Assembly (NCBI GenBank): GCA_958450365.1
Contig: CAUEEP010000743.1
Span: forward strand, 1,240,001 to 1,304,000
Direction: 5' to 3'
Length of the DNA: 64,000 nt
Source: Mesorhabditis belari
Taxonomy: Eukaryota; Nematoda; Chromadorea; Rhabditida; Rhabditidae
Shown here: in pieces, positions 1 to 11,662 of the stretch
Layout of the letters: every line of letters begins with the position of its first letter
How positions within the stretch are numbered: the stretch's first letter is position 1
Position numbers and translations under genes: made by a program
Notes under the pieces: model-generated
Seen by the model: the letters and a program-made list of their open reading frames with translations, nothing else
Databases searched by the model: none
Told to the model about the DNA's origin: nothing

Positions 1-893
1 AGAGAAAATACGGTAACTCACAAATTAGAAAATAAAACAAAAATGAGACTTTTATATCAAAAAAAAATGACTAGTTATTAAATAAAAGAACCCAATAAAA
101 CATTAGTGAGACGATTTTTTTCTGTCTTTACCGGGTCTTCACTCTAATGTAAACATTCTAGTTGATTCTTTTTACGAGATTCTTTTTTTCATCTCTTATC
201 CATATCGTTTTCAAATCATTTTTCTATAAAAAAATATTGCTTTTCTAGGCGTGAATTTGGTTCCTTTCCCCCAAAAAACGTGTACATACCAACGCGCACA
301 TTTTTTTCTTCTTGTTCATTTCTTCTTCGAAATCGATTCATTTGTGAAGATAAATAATTTATTTTAAATCTTGAGAAATAGAAAAGCGAAACATCACTCA
401 AACTAATCCCTATATGGCTTTGTTCGCACAAATGTCCAATAGGCTTTCCACAAACAATTGCTTTTTTTTCAAAAAGATTGGTTATTTCCGAGTTAATTTT
501 GAAAAAAAAAATGTTCCTTTCCTTTTTCAGAAAGCCTTCCTTGAGAATTGGACATCGTGTTGACATGTTATGTTTCTTTTTTGTGGAACACAAGCAACTG
601 GCGTTCCACATCAAAAGCAAAAAGAAAATGCGGGCAAGAGGAGGAAGAAAAGAAGCTTGATTGAGAAAAGAAAGAAAGAAAGAAAATGAAATGGGAAAAG
701 AAGTGGATGGCATTCATCCACATAATGGCCAATTCATGCATACCTGAACATTTCATTTCTTTCTTTTAGGAGATCCCTCACCAAATTTCTTCCCATAATT
801 AGCCAATTTCAATGCAAATAGCCTCCTTTACCAATCTAATCTTCATATCTTTCATTTCTTTCAACAGAATTCGATCTATCTATTTATCTACAC
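1..893. other. AT-rich non-coding DNA, no gene recognised
   Basis: The sequence is homopolymer-rich and AT-rich. Open frames of up to 165 codons on the minus strand are dominated by F, S and K runs and show no splice-consistent continuation or known motif. I see no RNA gene here. Confidence 0.5.
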
Positions 894-1121
894 TACTGGA
901 CAATGAAATATCATATTTGAAAAACGATCGTCATTTTCGGCGCGTCTGTAACTCCCTTGTCTTTACCGTATTTCTAAATATTAATATTACCATTGTGTAG
1001 CCCTTGAAAAGAGCTTTCAGAAAATGTATAACACTAATAGTTTAAACTCAAAGACAAGGGGAGTTACAGACGTCCGAAAGTGACGATCTTTTTTCAAATA
1101 TGATATTTCATTGTCCAGTAC
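894..1121. mobile_element. MITE, family E (CTGGACAATG ends), copy 1
   Basis: A long imperfect inverted repeat. The left arm starts CTGGACAATGAAATATCATA and the right arm is its complement ending CATTGTCCAG, both flanked by TA. The inner parts (a GACGATC block, then a GTAACTCCC(T)TTGTCTTT block) also pair. Two further copies lie at 18486-18773 and 35263-35489. There is no coding capacity, so it is a non-autonomous element of Tc1/mariner style by its TA target duplication. Confidence 0.85.
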
Positions 1122-1358
1122 TGTATCTATCTAGCAAATTTTCTCTATTATTTACGAATTCTTGCATAAACTTCTATTTTGGGTGAATGTTTGGGGATGT
1201 CTTCTCAACTTGTCAGCGCCTCAAGTGCCCATTTTGGCCTTCGCTTTCCGGAGAAATCGAATTTGCACTTTTTGAAGTCTACACACATCTCTTTTTTCTT
1301 TTTTTTACTCTTCTTTTCAATAAAATAACCTAAAAGTTATAGATTTCAACGTTATGAT

Positions 1359-2087
1359 ATGATGCTAATTGAGATTTTTCTCTTTATTTCGATCTTCGCG
1401 ATATCATTTGGTAATGATGAACTCGAAGATCATTCAGATGCTCTTGACTCAGTGGTTTGTCAATAGAAAATCAACATTAAGCTAAGCCTTTTTCCCTAGG
1501 GTTCACCACAAATCATTCGTCATTCACACTTTGATCAACATTTTCGACTTGGTCTAAAGCTTATTGTGGTGAGTTATGCGTTTAGCTAAAGTTTGAACTA
1601 CCGTATTTTCTGTAATAGTAGTGCGCACTACTATTTTTTCAACCCCCTCTCGGACCACAATACTATTAGAAAGTGCACTACTATTATAGACTGCACTACT
1701 ATTACAGAAAATACGGTATACGCTTTTAAACAGAGATTTCTAGATGTGTGAAGCCGAGGGACTCCCCAGGCCACAACTTCGATGGTACAAAAATGGAGCC
1801 GAGCTTTCCCCGGAAAGCCATATTCAGGTGTAAAATAGCGCGAAAAAAAAGGTGTTATACTTAAGTTTTCTTATCAGCTAAGCGAAAAGCACATTTCTTT
1901 GGTGAGAATTCGATCGCGTGTCGAGATTGATCCAACGACGCTTTCTGGTGAGTCTTTGAAATCAAGTATTCAAGTATCAAGTAATCGTTATTCATATTAA
2001 TTTCTAGACAGAGGAACCTATTCGTGTTTGGCCACAAATCCTCATGGAAGTGATCTCAAATCGATCCGAGCTAACATTGATTTCTAA
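1359..2087 (+). CDS. Secreted single-immunoglobulin-domain protein
   Basis: Five exons in consistent phase: 1359-1454, 1500-1568, 1744-1827, 1878-1947, 2008-2087, about 134 residues. The N-terminus is a hydrophobic signal peptide (MMLIEIFLFISIFAISFG). The third exon carries the first Ig cysteine and core tryptophan (CEAEGLPRPQLRWYKNG). The last exon carries the DxGxYxC motif with the second cysteine (DRGTYSCLATN). One I-set/C2 Ig fold with a signal and no membrane anchor resembles the small secreted Ig proteins of nematodes (the zig group, which usually have two Ig domains). A role in extracellular adhesion or neuronal maintenance is only inference. An AATAAA lies about 45 bases after the stop. 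Intron 2 carries a MITE. Confidence 0.8.
1601..1716. mobile_element. MITE, family C (CCGTATTTTC ends), in intron 2 of the Ig gene
   Basis: Inverted repeat with arms CCGTATTTTCTGTAATAGTA and its complement, flanked by TA. A second copy of the family is at 11019-11236 with different internal sequence. Confidence 0.8.
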
Positions 2088-3060
2088 ACAATAGCCTACA
2101 CAAGAACACTATTTCCGAAGTACGGGTATTAAATGAATAAACGTTTTTTTCTTTCTTTAAAGAATGACAAATGCATCTTACTTTAATCAACTTTAATCAA
2201 AATCTCAATAAAAAACTTGATCTGGAGAATGGATTTTGAAAGAAGATATGGGAAATGGCTGAAGGAGGAGAGCTCATTCCGATCTTATTAGGCTCGTTGT
2301 GTGCCCGGTCTTTGAGTCTGACGACCGACGCAACGAAATGAGTTTTTTTTCAACAAAATTTTTTCTCAAAAGTGCTTCTGACTTGTCTTTTTTGTGTTTT
2401 TTTTTTAGATCTACTTGCGTTAACGCATAAGCAAAGATTGTGTCAAGGACCTCTCGCGAGTCAATCTCGAATGCATTCTCCGTTACCTCCTTTCCCCCAT
2501 TTCAATCTAGTCGTTTTCCCAGTCCTGCTTGAGTTCTGTTATTTTATATTCACGCTAAAGAGATTTCCTTATTTTGATTTTCTTTTTTCATTGTTTTCTA
2601 CAAAAAGAGTTTTTTTTTCTGTAGCTGCAACTCACACGCAACAAGCGGAAATTCATCGCCACGAATGGAAAGATCTTTTCTTTTTTTCTTTTCTTGTCTT
2701 TTCTTTCTTTTCTTGTCTTTTTTTTTGAACTTTTCTTTTAATTTGAAGATCTATTTCTTTCAAATGATAGTTGTATTTTGATTTTAAAAGCTTTTTATAT
2801 AAAGAGAATCGTCATCTTTTTTCGAAAGATCTGTAAGTGTAAGATTAAGAGACGTAGGCGTTTTAAGACATTCTCAAGCTCCTCTAATTACAGCTTCCTT
2901 TTACATATATGTTTTCATTCTTTGCAAAAGAAAATATTTTCCTAAATCTTTTTAAAGAAGATTTTAAATTCCAGTTTGAATGCATTAATCAATGTGAAGA
3001 TTTATGGAAAATGTGAGTGCCATCGTTGAAAACGACGACGGCGTTTTATGAGGAGTCTAT
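2088..3060. other. Intergenic, pyrimidine-rich
   Basis: Beyond the poly(A) signal of the Ig gene the stretch is T-rich. The 118-codon frame at 2372-2728 is mostly F, L and S runs with no family motif. Nothing else is supported. Confidence 0.4.
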
Positions 3061-3179
3061 GGACGACTTCTTTTCTCCTACTTCAAGTGTGTTTTGATTG
3101 AAAATGTTTTATCGTTTTATTGAAAAAGTTAAAATGAAAATATATTTAAAAATCAATCACTAATCTCATGTTTATTTAG

Positions 3180-4202
3180 CTAAACGGAATACATCTAGCG
3201 TGTTTTCCGACGAGTTCTCTCATCGAGAAACTCTTATCAAACAAATCGAATAGCTCGCTTCGTGGAAACGAGTGAGTTTAAAGTGTTCTGTTTTAAAGCG
3301 GGAAATTTCCAAATTACAGTACAAACAATGAGACAAGCCATTTCGACTTTTCAAAGCTACTTCGTTTACGAGAAAATGATTGGAGAGATGCTTGGGATAA
3401 GCCACAAGTAAGAGCACAGGCTTTTCCATGATCCACAGACTTTTCCATGATCATGATTAGAGTGTGTACGTCTCGAGAAAAGCGTTTTTTTTAAAGCACA
3501 ACATCAATTTTATGAATGGTCTAGTGGGTTACGTGTTTGCTTCTAAAACGAGCGATTGTTAGGTCGCAGGTTCGAATCCGGCTAGAGTCAGCACTCTAAG
3601 CACTTAAGAAAGAATTCTAATTTACGTAGAATTTGATAAAGACTGCATTTATTAAAGACAAAATAAATGAGATGTGCACACTCTAGTCATGTGCAAGAGA
3701 TTATAATAAAGTTATTAGATCATTTGGTCACCGGAGAGTCGCCATCATCCAGATTGGGGTCGACACGCGGCAACACTATCCACAGAAGAGAAGGGGAGGT
3801 CATTAGCATCATTTTTTCCTTTGTCAAACATCTTTTATTTCAGAGCCACACGCTCGTCTCGAGTCTTTTCGTTTTTGATTCTCGGTGGAGTGATTGGCTT
3901 TGTGCTCTACACATATTTTGCCCATGTATTGCTCATGAGAAGGTAGAGTATTATAAATATGTCAAAAATTTTTGCTCTTTCTCTCTTTATGTCATAAATT
4001 TTGCTTTAACAAGTCCTATAGTACTAAAAAGAGATCAAAAAAAACTCACTTTAGACTTCGTGAACGGGAAGAGCGTGCCCATTTGGCGGCATTGATTCAA
4101 TGTTCTGCTTTAATCATGGCTTCATCGGCTGGCCATCATCAGCCAACTCCTCCACAACGTCGTCGATCACTCATCAATATGTTTCGAGCATTTCGACTTT
4201 GA
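3180..4202 (+). CDS. Probable single-pass membrane protein, family not recognised
   Basis: Reconstructed exons are about 3180-3271, 3320-3407, 3687-3798, 3846-3942 and 4065-4202. Phases join if the fourth exon uses the second AG of CAGAG. The fourth exon encodes one clear transmembrane segment (FSFLILGGVIGFVLYTYFAH) followed by LLMRR. The last exon gives a basic, proline-containing cytoplasmic tail rich in R, E, A and Q and ending MFRAFRL. The upstream exons are polar. The 5' end is uncertain: a short exon with ATG near 3060 (MDDFFSPTS) could precede, and the first listed exon is open in two frames. I recognise no family. The splice logic and membrane segment make it a likely real gene, but the exact protein is tentative. 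Confidence 0.45.
3515..3590 (+). repeat. tRNA-like sequence in an intron
   Basis: A B-box-like stretch (GCAGGTTCGAATCCGGC) follows an A-box-like GGTCTAGTGGGTTACG at roughly tRNA spacing, but the acceptor ends do not pair. It is best read as a tRNA-derived repeat or pseudogene rather than a functional tRNA. Confidence 0.4.
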
Positions 4203-4252
4203 TTTCTTTATATTATACACGGTTTTTATTCACTTTTTGTTTTTTGTGTTTC

Positions 4253-4785
4253 TTGTATTGGGTTGGTGAATTGAAAACTGCCGGCTATTGTCATATGTGA
4301 CAGTTTGAGCACTTTCTTCAAAAGAAACCCATTTTGGTGTCAATGGAAAAGTTGTAGAGAATCAAAAATCAAGCTTATATCCAAATTTTCAGAACGATTC
4401 AAAAACTGGTTTTCAAGAAATGTCAAATTTACGAATTTTCACAAAACTTGCATTTTAAGCAAAACTACTAAGTATATCTTTTTGGAAATTTGGCTATAAG
4501 CCTAATTTTTGATTCTCTACAACTTTTCTATTGACACCAGAATGGGTTTCTTTTGAAGAAAGTGCTCAAACTGGGACATCTCCAGTCCTCCATTTTTGAG
4601 TCTCACACTTGTCTCACACACAAACCAAAATCCTACTACGAAAGAGGAATCCGCAAATTGCCTGTAAAATGAGCAGAAGTCATCAATAATAATGGAAATT
4701 ATTTGGAATGAATTTATGGTTTTATGTTGAATAAATTTTAGTTCAAAGTCCGGCAGTTCTCAGTTCACCAACCCAATAATTGACA
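4253..4785. mobile_element. Long inverted repeat, putative MITE (family F)
   Basis: The outer arms pair ATTGGGTTGGTGAATTGA with its near complement ending AACCCAAT. The inner arms pair TTTGAGCACTTTCTTCAAAA and GAATCAAAAAT blocks with complements near 4510-4570. The arms lie directly downstream of the membrane-protein gene and have no coding capacity. Confidence 0.7.
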
Positions 4786-6037
4786 TGACAAAAATAAGCT
4801 TTCTTTCTACGCCTCACACCTTCGTTTTAACAAAAATTATAAAACTTAAGTGTATTTTTTATCTAAATATGAATCATTCATCATTTAAGAGTGCTTTGAT
4901 TCTGTCTCTTTTTTGATAGGCTCCAAATCCAAAGCGAAATTGGTGAATCATTCGTTTTTCCCTTTTCTTTGAATCTCTTTAACCTTTTGCCAATGAGATT
5001 TTCGTTTACAGATAACGCTTCTTTATAAAAAAGGTGAAACAGATAAAAGTCAAGTATTGTTCTTGAATCAGAGCAAATTACAGATGTTTTCGCAAATTTG
5101 TTTGCGTTTTAATTAATTATTGACCAAGCAAAACGAAATATACAAAATCTTACAGAAATTGCACATAGAAATTGCACATAAAACTCTAGAAATTGAAGCT
5201 GAATTTGAAGAACTTTTAAAAGTCTGCTAATTTGTTTTTTTTACAAACTTTTTCTTAAACTTTAGCCTTTCTCGTCATCGCTTTATTTATTTGATGTTAT
5301 CTTTTATGTTATCTTTTCTGTTTATCTTTTGAACACCAGAAAATCACATTTCATAGCTTACACTGGCTATATCTTTAGAAAGAAATGAGCTTTTAAAAAG
5401 TAAAACAGTAAAGCTTTTAGATATTGTATCAAATTTTTTTTTTGGTGTGCTGAGATTTGTGTTTAAAATTGTGTTAACTTGTGAATGATTCATCTCAATT
5501 TTTGTTCTTTCCTGGAATTGTTTGTTGTACTTTTCAGCCTACAAATCTGAGTCGTTCTCTGCAGAACGAAGAACTTTGCAAAATAAATAAAAGGAAAAAT
5601 AGTTAATGATGATCATGAGTCATCTTGCAAGAAAGGGTGAGGCGAGAGAAATACTGATTGTAGAGAGGTTGTTTGTGTGCCCGATATCTTTCCCCTTTTC
5701 TCCCTTTTCGTTCGCAAACCCCATGTGAACAGGGAAGAGGAAAAGAGAGCCAACGTGAAAGTTTGAAAAAAAGCGATGGGCGGAAAAAACCGGGGGAACT
5801 GGGAAAGGGGGTTTGATCAAAGAAAGGCGGATCGTCCTCCTCTATCTCATTTTAATTGAACTTCTCTCTCACTCTCCCCCTCCTCTATAGTACCTCAAAC
5901 AAACCTTCCTACAGCTTTTCACAATATCTTGTGCAGGTTATCGGCTTGTTAATGTTTTCGCAAAGCCTTCAAATCATCAATAGCTTCTATGAGATCTTGA
6001 TTTCAAAAATACACATTGAATTTTTCTATTTTCAGTC
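4786..6037. promoter_or_regulatory. Intergenic, upstream region of AT-hook gene 1
   Basis: I see no gene here. Short frames near 5620-5820 and 5856-6041 lack motifs. The region presumably holds the promoter of the gene starting at 6038, whose ATG follows TTTTCAGTC, a plausible trans-splice acceptor. Confidence 0.35.
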
Positions 6038-7198
6038 ATGAAGTATCAAAAAAATCAAGTCAGTGACTCGGAGGATGAGTACGATCCGTTCGGTTCACCG
6101 ATTTTAAATCCCAACTCCGATCCGCTTGTTTCAAACTTTTTTCATCAATCATCAAATCAAAGAACCTAGTAAGTTGTAAGGAAAAACGAACAACCTATCG
6201 AAACATTTTCAGCACTGATTTAAAACCAGTTTCCACTCGCGCTTTGGAGAATGGGATTTTGGAGAACGCGTTGAATCTGATGGAGGATGTGGAAAAGAGA
6301 GCAAATGATCAACCATTTATACCGAAAATCGAGAATGCATTTATGACCAGAGATCAATTCCATCAATCTAACAATCAAATGATTGAGCAAAATGATTGGA
6401 CTAATACTTCGTCTTGTTCCTCATCTCAAGCCTCACCGATTACTAGAAGAGGAAAGAAAATAGTGTCAAATCAGGTAAATTGGAAATAATGGAAAATAAT
6501 GGAAAATAATGGAAAAGGAAAACTAATTGTAACTCTAGAATCCTTCGCTTTCTCCGCGACAATCCGAGACATCTCCAAGAAAGCCAGGACGACCAAAAAA
6601 ATACAATCTGGATATGAAAGAGATCGAAGTGAAAGCATCTCAGATTAGAGTAAGAAATCAATTCTTTCAAATTAAGAAATTAAAAGAAATTTCTAGAAAA
6701 ATGGAAAACTGAGAACGTGCAACAATAAAGAAGCGATTCAGTAAGTGAAAAAATTACTAACAGAAAAAGATCTCGGTTTCAGAATCGTCACAAAGCGCGA
6801 AGCGAACAAGAAATCGGTTCACGTGTGTCGCATGAAAAAAGGAGAGATTGCAAAGCAAGTATTGTGAGTCTTTTAAATATTATCCAATAAATAGAATCTT
6901 TAGGGTTCTCTTGCAAAATCTCGAAGCTCAATTCACAAATGGAAACTGCTATGCGGCGGTGCGCGAGTTGATGAGTTTTGGCGAAAAAATTGGATATGAA
7001 AAGACGAGTGAATTGGTGAGTTTCAATTAAAATCAAAAATAGAAAAGAAACTTTCCAAGTAGAAAAGCTAAATTTCAGTTTGAGTGGCTGTTTCCAAAGT
7101 GTCCGGGTGGTGGGCGTAAAGCGAGAAGAGATCAATCTGAGGAGACTTCCACTGATGATGATCAACCATCAACTTCAACGGGCAGAAGACGTCGATAA
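6038..7198 (+). CDS. AT-hook protein 1 (paralogue of the gene at 8336-10877)
   Basis: Seven exons in consistent phase: 6038-6168, 6213-6474, 6539-6649, 6697-6740, 6783-6863, 6904-7015, 7079-7198. The N-terminal half is acidic and polar (SDSEDEYDPFGSP). The third exon contains a canonical AT-hook (RKPGRPKKY). The following four exons form a mixed basic and helical domain that ends FEWLFPKCPGG, then a low-complexity tail ending GRRRR. The neighbouring downstream gene has the same order: AT-hook, basic helical exons, then a last exon beginning LKDLLPKEPNT. The AT-hook implies minor-groove binding to AT-rich DNA in the nucleus; the C-terminal domain is not one I recognise. An AATAAA lies near 7492. 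Confidence 0.8.
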
Positions 7199-7625
7199 AC
7201 AAAACAATTCAAACATAATTATTTTTACTTATAATTTCAGTTCAAGCTTTTTTCTTCTTCCATTCGTTATTGTTTTCCTTCTTGCTTTTTTTTTTGTTTT
7301 TTAAGTTTTTCTTTTTCTCAGCAAATAGAGTTTTTCTTTTTTGAAAGATTTTCTGTTTCTTCTTTAGTTCAAAAGTTCAAAAGTTGTTAAAATTCGTGTA
7401 TATTTTATTTATCTTTTTACCTTGAATAGAGCTAGTTTGTATTTAGTGTACAATTCGTTTCATTGCACTCCTTGCATAGTTTGATTAGCTCAATAAATGC
7501 ACGGGATAATAAATTATTATAAATCAAGAAATGTTTTAAATTAACGCATAAAAGCTACATTTATCTATAATCTATAATCTATCTTATCTATAAACTACAT
7601 TAGTCACTTCTTTGTTCTTTGATCA

Positions 7626-7853
7626 GCTATAGTATCGTGGCGGGCGGGTAGATTTTGGTATAGATTTCAGAGGTTCAGGGGACGACTCCAAAGACTTCTG
7701 GTCAACTGACTTTGGTATAGAAATGTAGCCCTGAATAAGATCTATCTAAAATATACCAATTTCAGTTGGTCAGAGGTCTTTGCCGTCATCCCCTGAACCT
7801 CTAGCCAACATACCAAAAGCTACCTCCCCCCTCCCCCTCCGCGATACTATAGT
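7626..7853. mobile_element. Inverted-repeat element (family G)
   Basis: Arms start CTATAGTATCG(T/C)GG and continue with pairing blocks TTTTGGTAT, AGAGGTTCAGGGGA and TTTGGTAT across about 100 bases each. No coding capacity. It lies in the 3' flank of AT-hook gene 1. Confidence 0.7.
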
Positions 7854-8335
7854 TGTTCCCACTTCTTTGTGTTTTAATGACTTTAATGACTGATTTCTTC
7901 ACGAATCTTTTTCAAATTAGTCAAATGAAACAACGGAGTTTTATTCTCTTCAATAAAGCTTTTGCAAATCAATCGATTTTTCAACGTTTTATCGACCTTT
8001 TCAAAAGTTGATTGAATTGCGCAATTAAAAGCAAAGCGAGAGAAATTTGAGAGAAAATTGGCGACAAAATCACTTTCCTAGCTTGGCATTCATCGTTGAG
8101 CCTTCTTTTTCCAATTTTCAATATAATTTTTCTTTTCTCCCATCCTCTCAATCTTCTATACACGATCATTGTTGTTTACGGTGATTTCTGAGCTTTCTCT
8201 TTTTTTTGTTCTTCGGTCTCATTTCTCACTTTCACATTTCTTGTGAAAGTCTTTGAATTCGTTTATAAAACCATGTCAAATGAGCATTGAGTCATTTAAG
8301 GAACTTTTGCAAAACAATGATTTCCACTTGATACA

Positions 8336-10877
8336 ATGCCTCCAAATCCAAAGAATCAAAAGAGAGAAGGGCCGAAAGATGAAACGACAGAAGGACAACA
8401 AAATCTCTCACAAACATCGAGACTTTCGATTGATACTACAATGCATCGGCCATCAACTTCTGCAAATCCTTTCAGGTGATGAGAACAAATTCTTTTCAAA
8501 TAATTCTTTCAGGTAATTAAAACTCTGAAGTCTCATAAAAAGAAAGTTTTCAGTCCAATTGGTATGAGAATGGTCGTTCTACAAGATTCACCAAGCGAGG
8601 TTCAGAATCCTTAAGATCAAATTATAAAAAATCTAGGCATTTACTCCAAGCTTGCCATTGAATATCGAAAATGTGGCTGAAGAATTGAGAACGTTTGAAA
8701 AAATCTATGAAACATATGTTAGCGCACGAGAAAGTCTAACGACCCAACCAACTCCTGTAACATCTCCACCTTTACTCGACATCTCTCAAGCGAGGCTTTT
8801 AGATCGAAATCCGGTAGGAAATTCATTTGAATCTTTTAAAAGATTCATTTCAATTTGCTTTGTTTAGAGTACTGAACACGATTTCGCTATATATCCCTCG
8901 CCGTATATCAACCTTGGCGGTTCACCGGGTTTTCTTGTAAAAAATTGGTTTATGAAAGAATTTTAGATACTCAAATGTTACCGAATACAAGTTCTGCAAT
9001 GGACTTTCAATCACCTATTCACCATCAGCAACAACAACCTTCTCATCAACAAGATTTATTCGGGACTTCGAATAGCAACTCATCGATAGGTAATTCTGAG
9101 ATCAGTAATTGAATTACCGTAAATACTGTTATAGTACCCCACCCCCATAAAGACGGTGCGGAGCGTTGCGTAGTCTAGCTTTGAACGAGTTTTTCTCGAC
9201 ACTGGTTTATGCTACAATGCGCGTTTAGGTATTAAAAAATAGCTGAAATTCAGGGCTATTTTTTGATACCAAAGACGCATTTTTTGAAAGTACGAGTGCT
9301 TTGCAAAAAAAGGAAATACTAAAAAAACTTTTGCGACTACGCGACTGTACGAGGGGGTAGGGTACTATTATAGTATTTACGGTATGTATTAATAATATCA
9401 AAAAATTAGGCTCATCTAGTGGTTTAGATTTGAAAAATATAGCCTGCCGTAAATACTGTTATAGTACCCTATCCCCATAATGAGTTGCGAAGTGTTGCGT
9501 AGTCTAGCTTTGAACGAGTTTTTCTCGACACTGATTTATGCTACAATGCGCGTTTAGGTATCAAAAAATAGCCCTGAATTTCAGCTATTTTTTGATACCA
9601 AAGACGCATTTTTTAAAAGTACGGGCGCTTTGAAAAAAATGAAATACTAAAAAAACTTTTGCGACTACGCGACTGTACGAGGGGGGTGGGGTACTATTAC
9701 AGTATTTACGGTAGGCATATTGCAGGATTTCCCGTTACTCGAATCAACCATCATCTTTCACCACCGCTTCGTCCCCAGCTACAATCCCATCCCCCGTGCA
9801 AACACCGTTTCTCACCTCTTCGCCCGCAAAACCCTCAACCCTCAACTTCTAATTCATCCTATGTAAGTACTGTATAAACTCGAGATAAAATTGATCATCT
9901 AGAGTATTTTATAAGCTTTAATAGAGTATTTTATAAGCTAAAAAAACCTCGATCCTAATCAATCAAAGTTCAATTTAGCAACGTGAGAGTCAAAAGCGTT
10001 ATTCGCAGAAAGAAGAGAGAAAACCGGGTCGACCTCGAACCCATCATCCCGATCCAAACGAGATCAATGCTGCGATTGTAAGCGAAAATCATTCCAGTAA
10101 TTAGCCTTTCTTTGAACATTATCTATTTAGAAAAATGATAAAAGCAATCGATATCAATCACTCCCACCAACAGAACGAACCAAGTACATTTTTTTTCAAT
10201 AAAAAAAAACAAAATTTTCTAGAAAAGCGAAAGAACGACTTGCCAATAACTATGCTGTCAGTCGGTCTCGTCAGAAAAAATTTGTGACTGGACAAGAAGT
10301 TTTGTAAGAGAATGTAAAAAAAAAAGGAGAGATCTTGTCTTTTCAGGGACATCATTTCCGGTTTGATGAAACCCAACAATTCGGCCTCCTATCAAAAGTT
10401 CGTTATGTGGAAGCACGAGAAAAATGGGAAGAATATTATTGAAACGGTTGGAGGCTAAGTTAAATCAACAAAAAAAAGAAACTTATAGTTCGTATACTAA
10501 ACTCAAATCTTTCAATTTCTATTGTGGTTGCTGAGTCTGTCAGATCTGTCTGTCAGATTTGTAAATGAGATTGAGTAGTGGCTGATCTCTGAGACTTTAC
10601 TGATAGTATTTGTTTATGTTTTAAATGTAGAATTTTTATTTAAAAGATACCTTTTCAGTTGAAAGATTTGCTTCCAAAAGAGCCGAACACAAGCAAGAGT
10701 AAAAGAGGAGCAAAGAAAAGTCTAGCTGATGCTGAAGAAGTTGAAGTTGAAGTTGAAGATGAGGATACGGAAGATGAAGAAGAATGTGAAGAGATTTATG
10801 AAGAAGGTGGAGATAGTCATGAAGATAATGATCCGCCACCGCCACCACCGTCATCATCAATCATTTACTCATATTAA
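8336..10877 (+). CDS. AT-hook protein 2 (paralogue of the gene at 6038-7198)
   Basis: The start at 8336 opens a polar N-terminus (MPPNPKNQKREGPKDETT). About ten exons follow, with proline- and glutamine-rich linkers (HHQQQQPSHQQD). An exon near 9980-10077 holds the AT-hook (RKPGRPRTHHPD). The next exons are basic (KKAKERLANNYAVSRSRQKK) and align in position with the sister gene. The last exon starts at 10659 (LKDLLPKEPNTSKSKRG), is entered from a GTTGGA donor in phase 0, and then becomes highly acidic (EEVEVEVEDEDTEDEEE) before six prolines. The sister gene has a basic tail instead of this acidic one. Two MITEs sit in one intron. It is probably a nuclear AT-rich-DNA-binding protein; the shared C-terminal domain is unassigned. 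Confidence 0.75.
9117..9382. mobile_element. MITE, family A (CCGTAAATACT ends), copy 1
   Basis: TA-flanked inverted repeat with ends CCGTAAATACTGTTATAGTA and its complement. The central arms contain CTGAAATTCAGGGCTATTTT and pairing sequence. It lies in an intron of AT-hook gene 2. Confidence 0.85.
9447..9711. mobile_element. MITE, family A, copy 2
   Basis: Same structure as copy 1, about 65 bases downstream in the same intron. The 43 bases before it recur before the copy at 14452-14717, so the two copies share flanking DNA. Its right end lies about 10 bases before the splice acceptor of the next exon. Confidence 0.85.
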
Positions 10878-11662
10878 TCAATAATTTTACATAAACATTG
10901 CTTCTGTGCTTCTTTTTGCCCAATTTCTCTTTTGATTTCATTTTAGAACGCTCAATTTTTGTCTCTTATTGTCATATTTGGTTATCTTTACGGATTACTG
11001 TAAGACGAGTGATTAATACCGTATTTTCTCTAATAGTAGTGCACCACGAGCGTCGCCTAAATTCCTCGAAATCTCGAAAAGCGCTTATCAGAACCTATCG
11101 ATGTGCGGTCGGAAAATGTAGCTGATGATGAGATCTAGTGGGGGATTAGGGTGTTGAGCTTCTGCAAAAGCTTGGAAACCGTAAAATAGTCACCAACTCG
11201 GCTCGCCGGGGTGCACTACTATTAGAGAAAATACGGTAATTTGATTTTTGATTTAAACTTGTATTGTAAAATCGCTTGCATTTACATTTACATTTACATT
11301 TCGTGAAAGTTATCAATAAATGTTTCTCAAAGCAAATCCATAGCTGAAACATAGTAAAAGAAAACATAGAAAAAGCTGACATAGTGCGATAATCAAGGAT
11401 TTAATGGGTTGATGGGTGAGAAAAAGACTGAAAGAGAAAAACTTGCTTCATCACCATCACCATTCCTTCTTCATCACCCCGAACTCTTCCCCTCTTCTCC
11501 CCAAATGGATCATCACCTTTCGTTTTTTTTAAACTCATAAAAACCCTCATTGGCTTTTCAATTAACCCCTTCTTTTCACATTTGACATCAGGATTTTATG
11601 GATTCTAATTTAGGATCTCATTTAGGATCTCATTTAGAATCTCATTTAGAATCTTATTTAGA
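10878..11662. other. Intergenic region between AT-hook gene 2 and the ShK gene
   Basis: It contains the family C MITE described separately. Just before the start at 11663 there are short direct repeats of TCTCATTTAGAA/GGA. I see no additional gene. Confidence 0.4.
11019..11236. mobile_element. MITE, family C, copy 2
   Basis: Ends CCGTATTTTCTCTAATAGTA and its complement, TA-flanked. The core is GC-richer than the surroundings and unlike the copy at 1601-1716. Confidence 0.75.

Noticed and set aside
216..756. Minus-strand frames of 165 and 62 codons
   Set aside because: Low-complexity F/S/K translations of poly-pyrimidine DNA.
3220..3429. Minus-strand 69-codon frame
   Set aside because: It overlaps two plus-strand exons that connect in phase to a membrane segment, which explains the region better.
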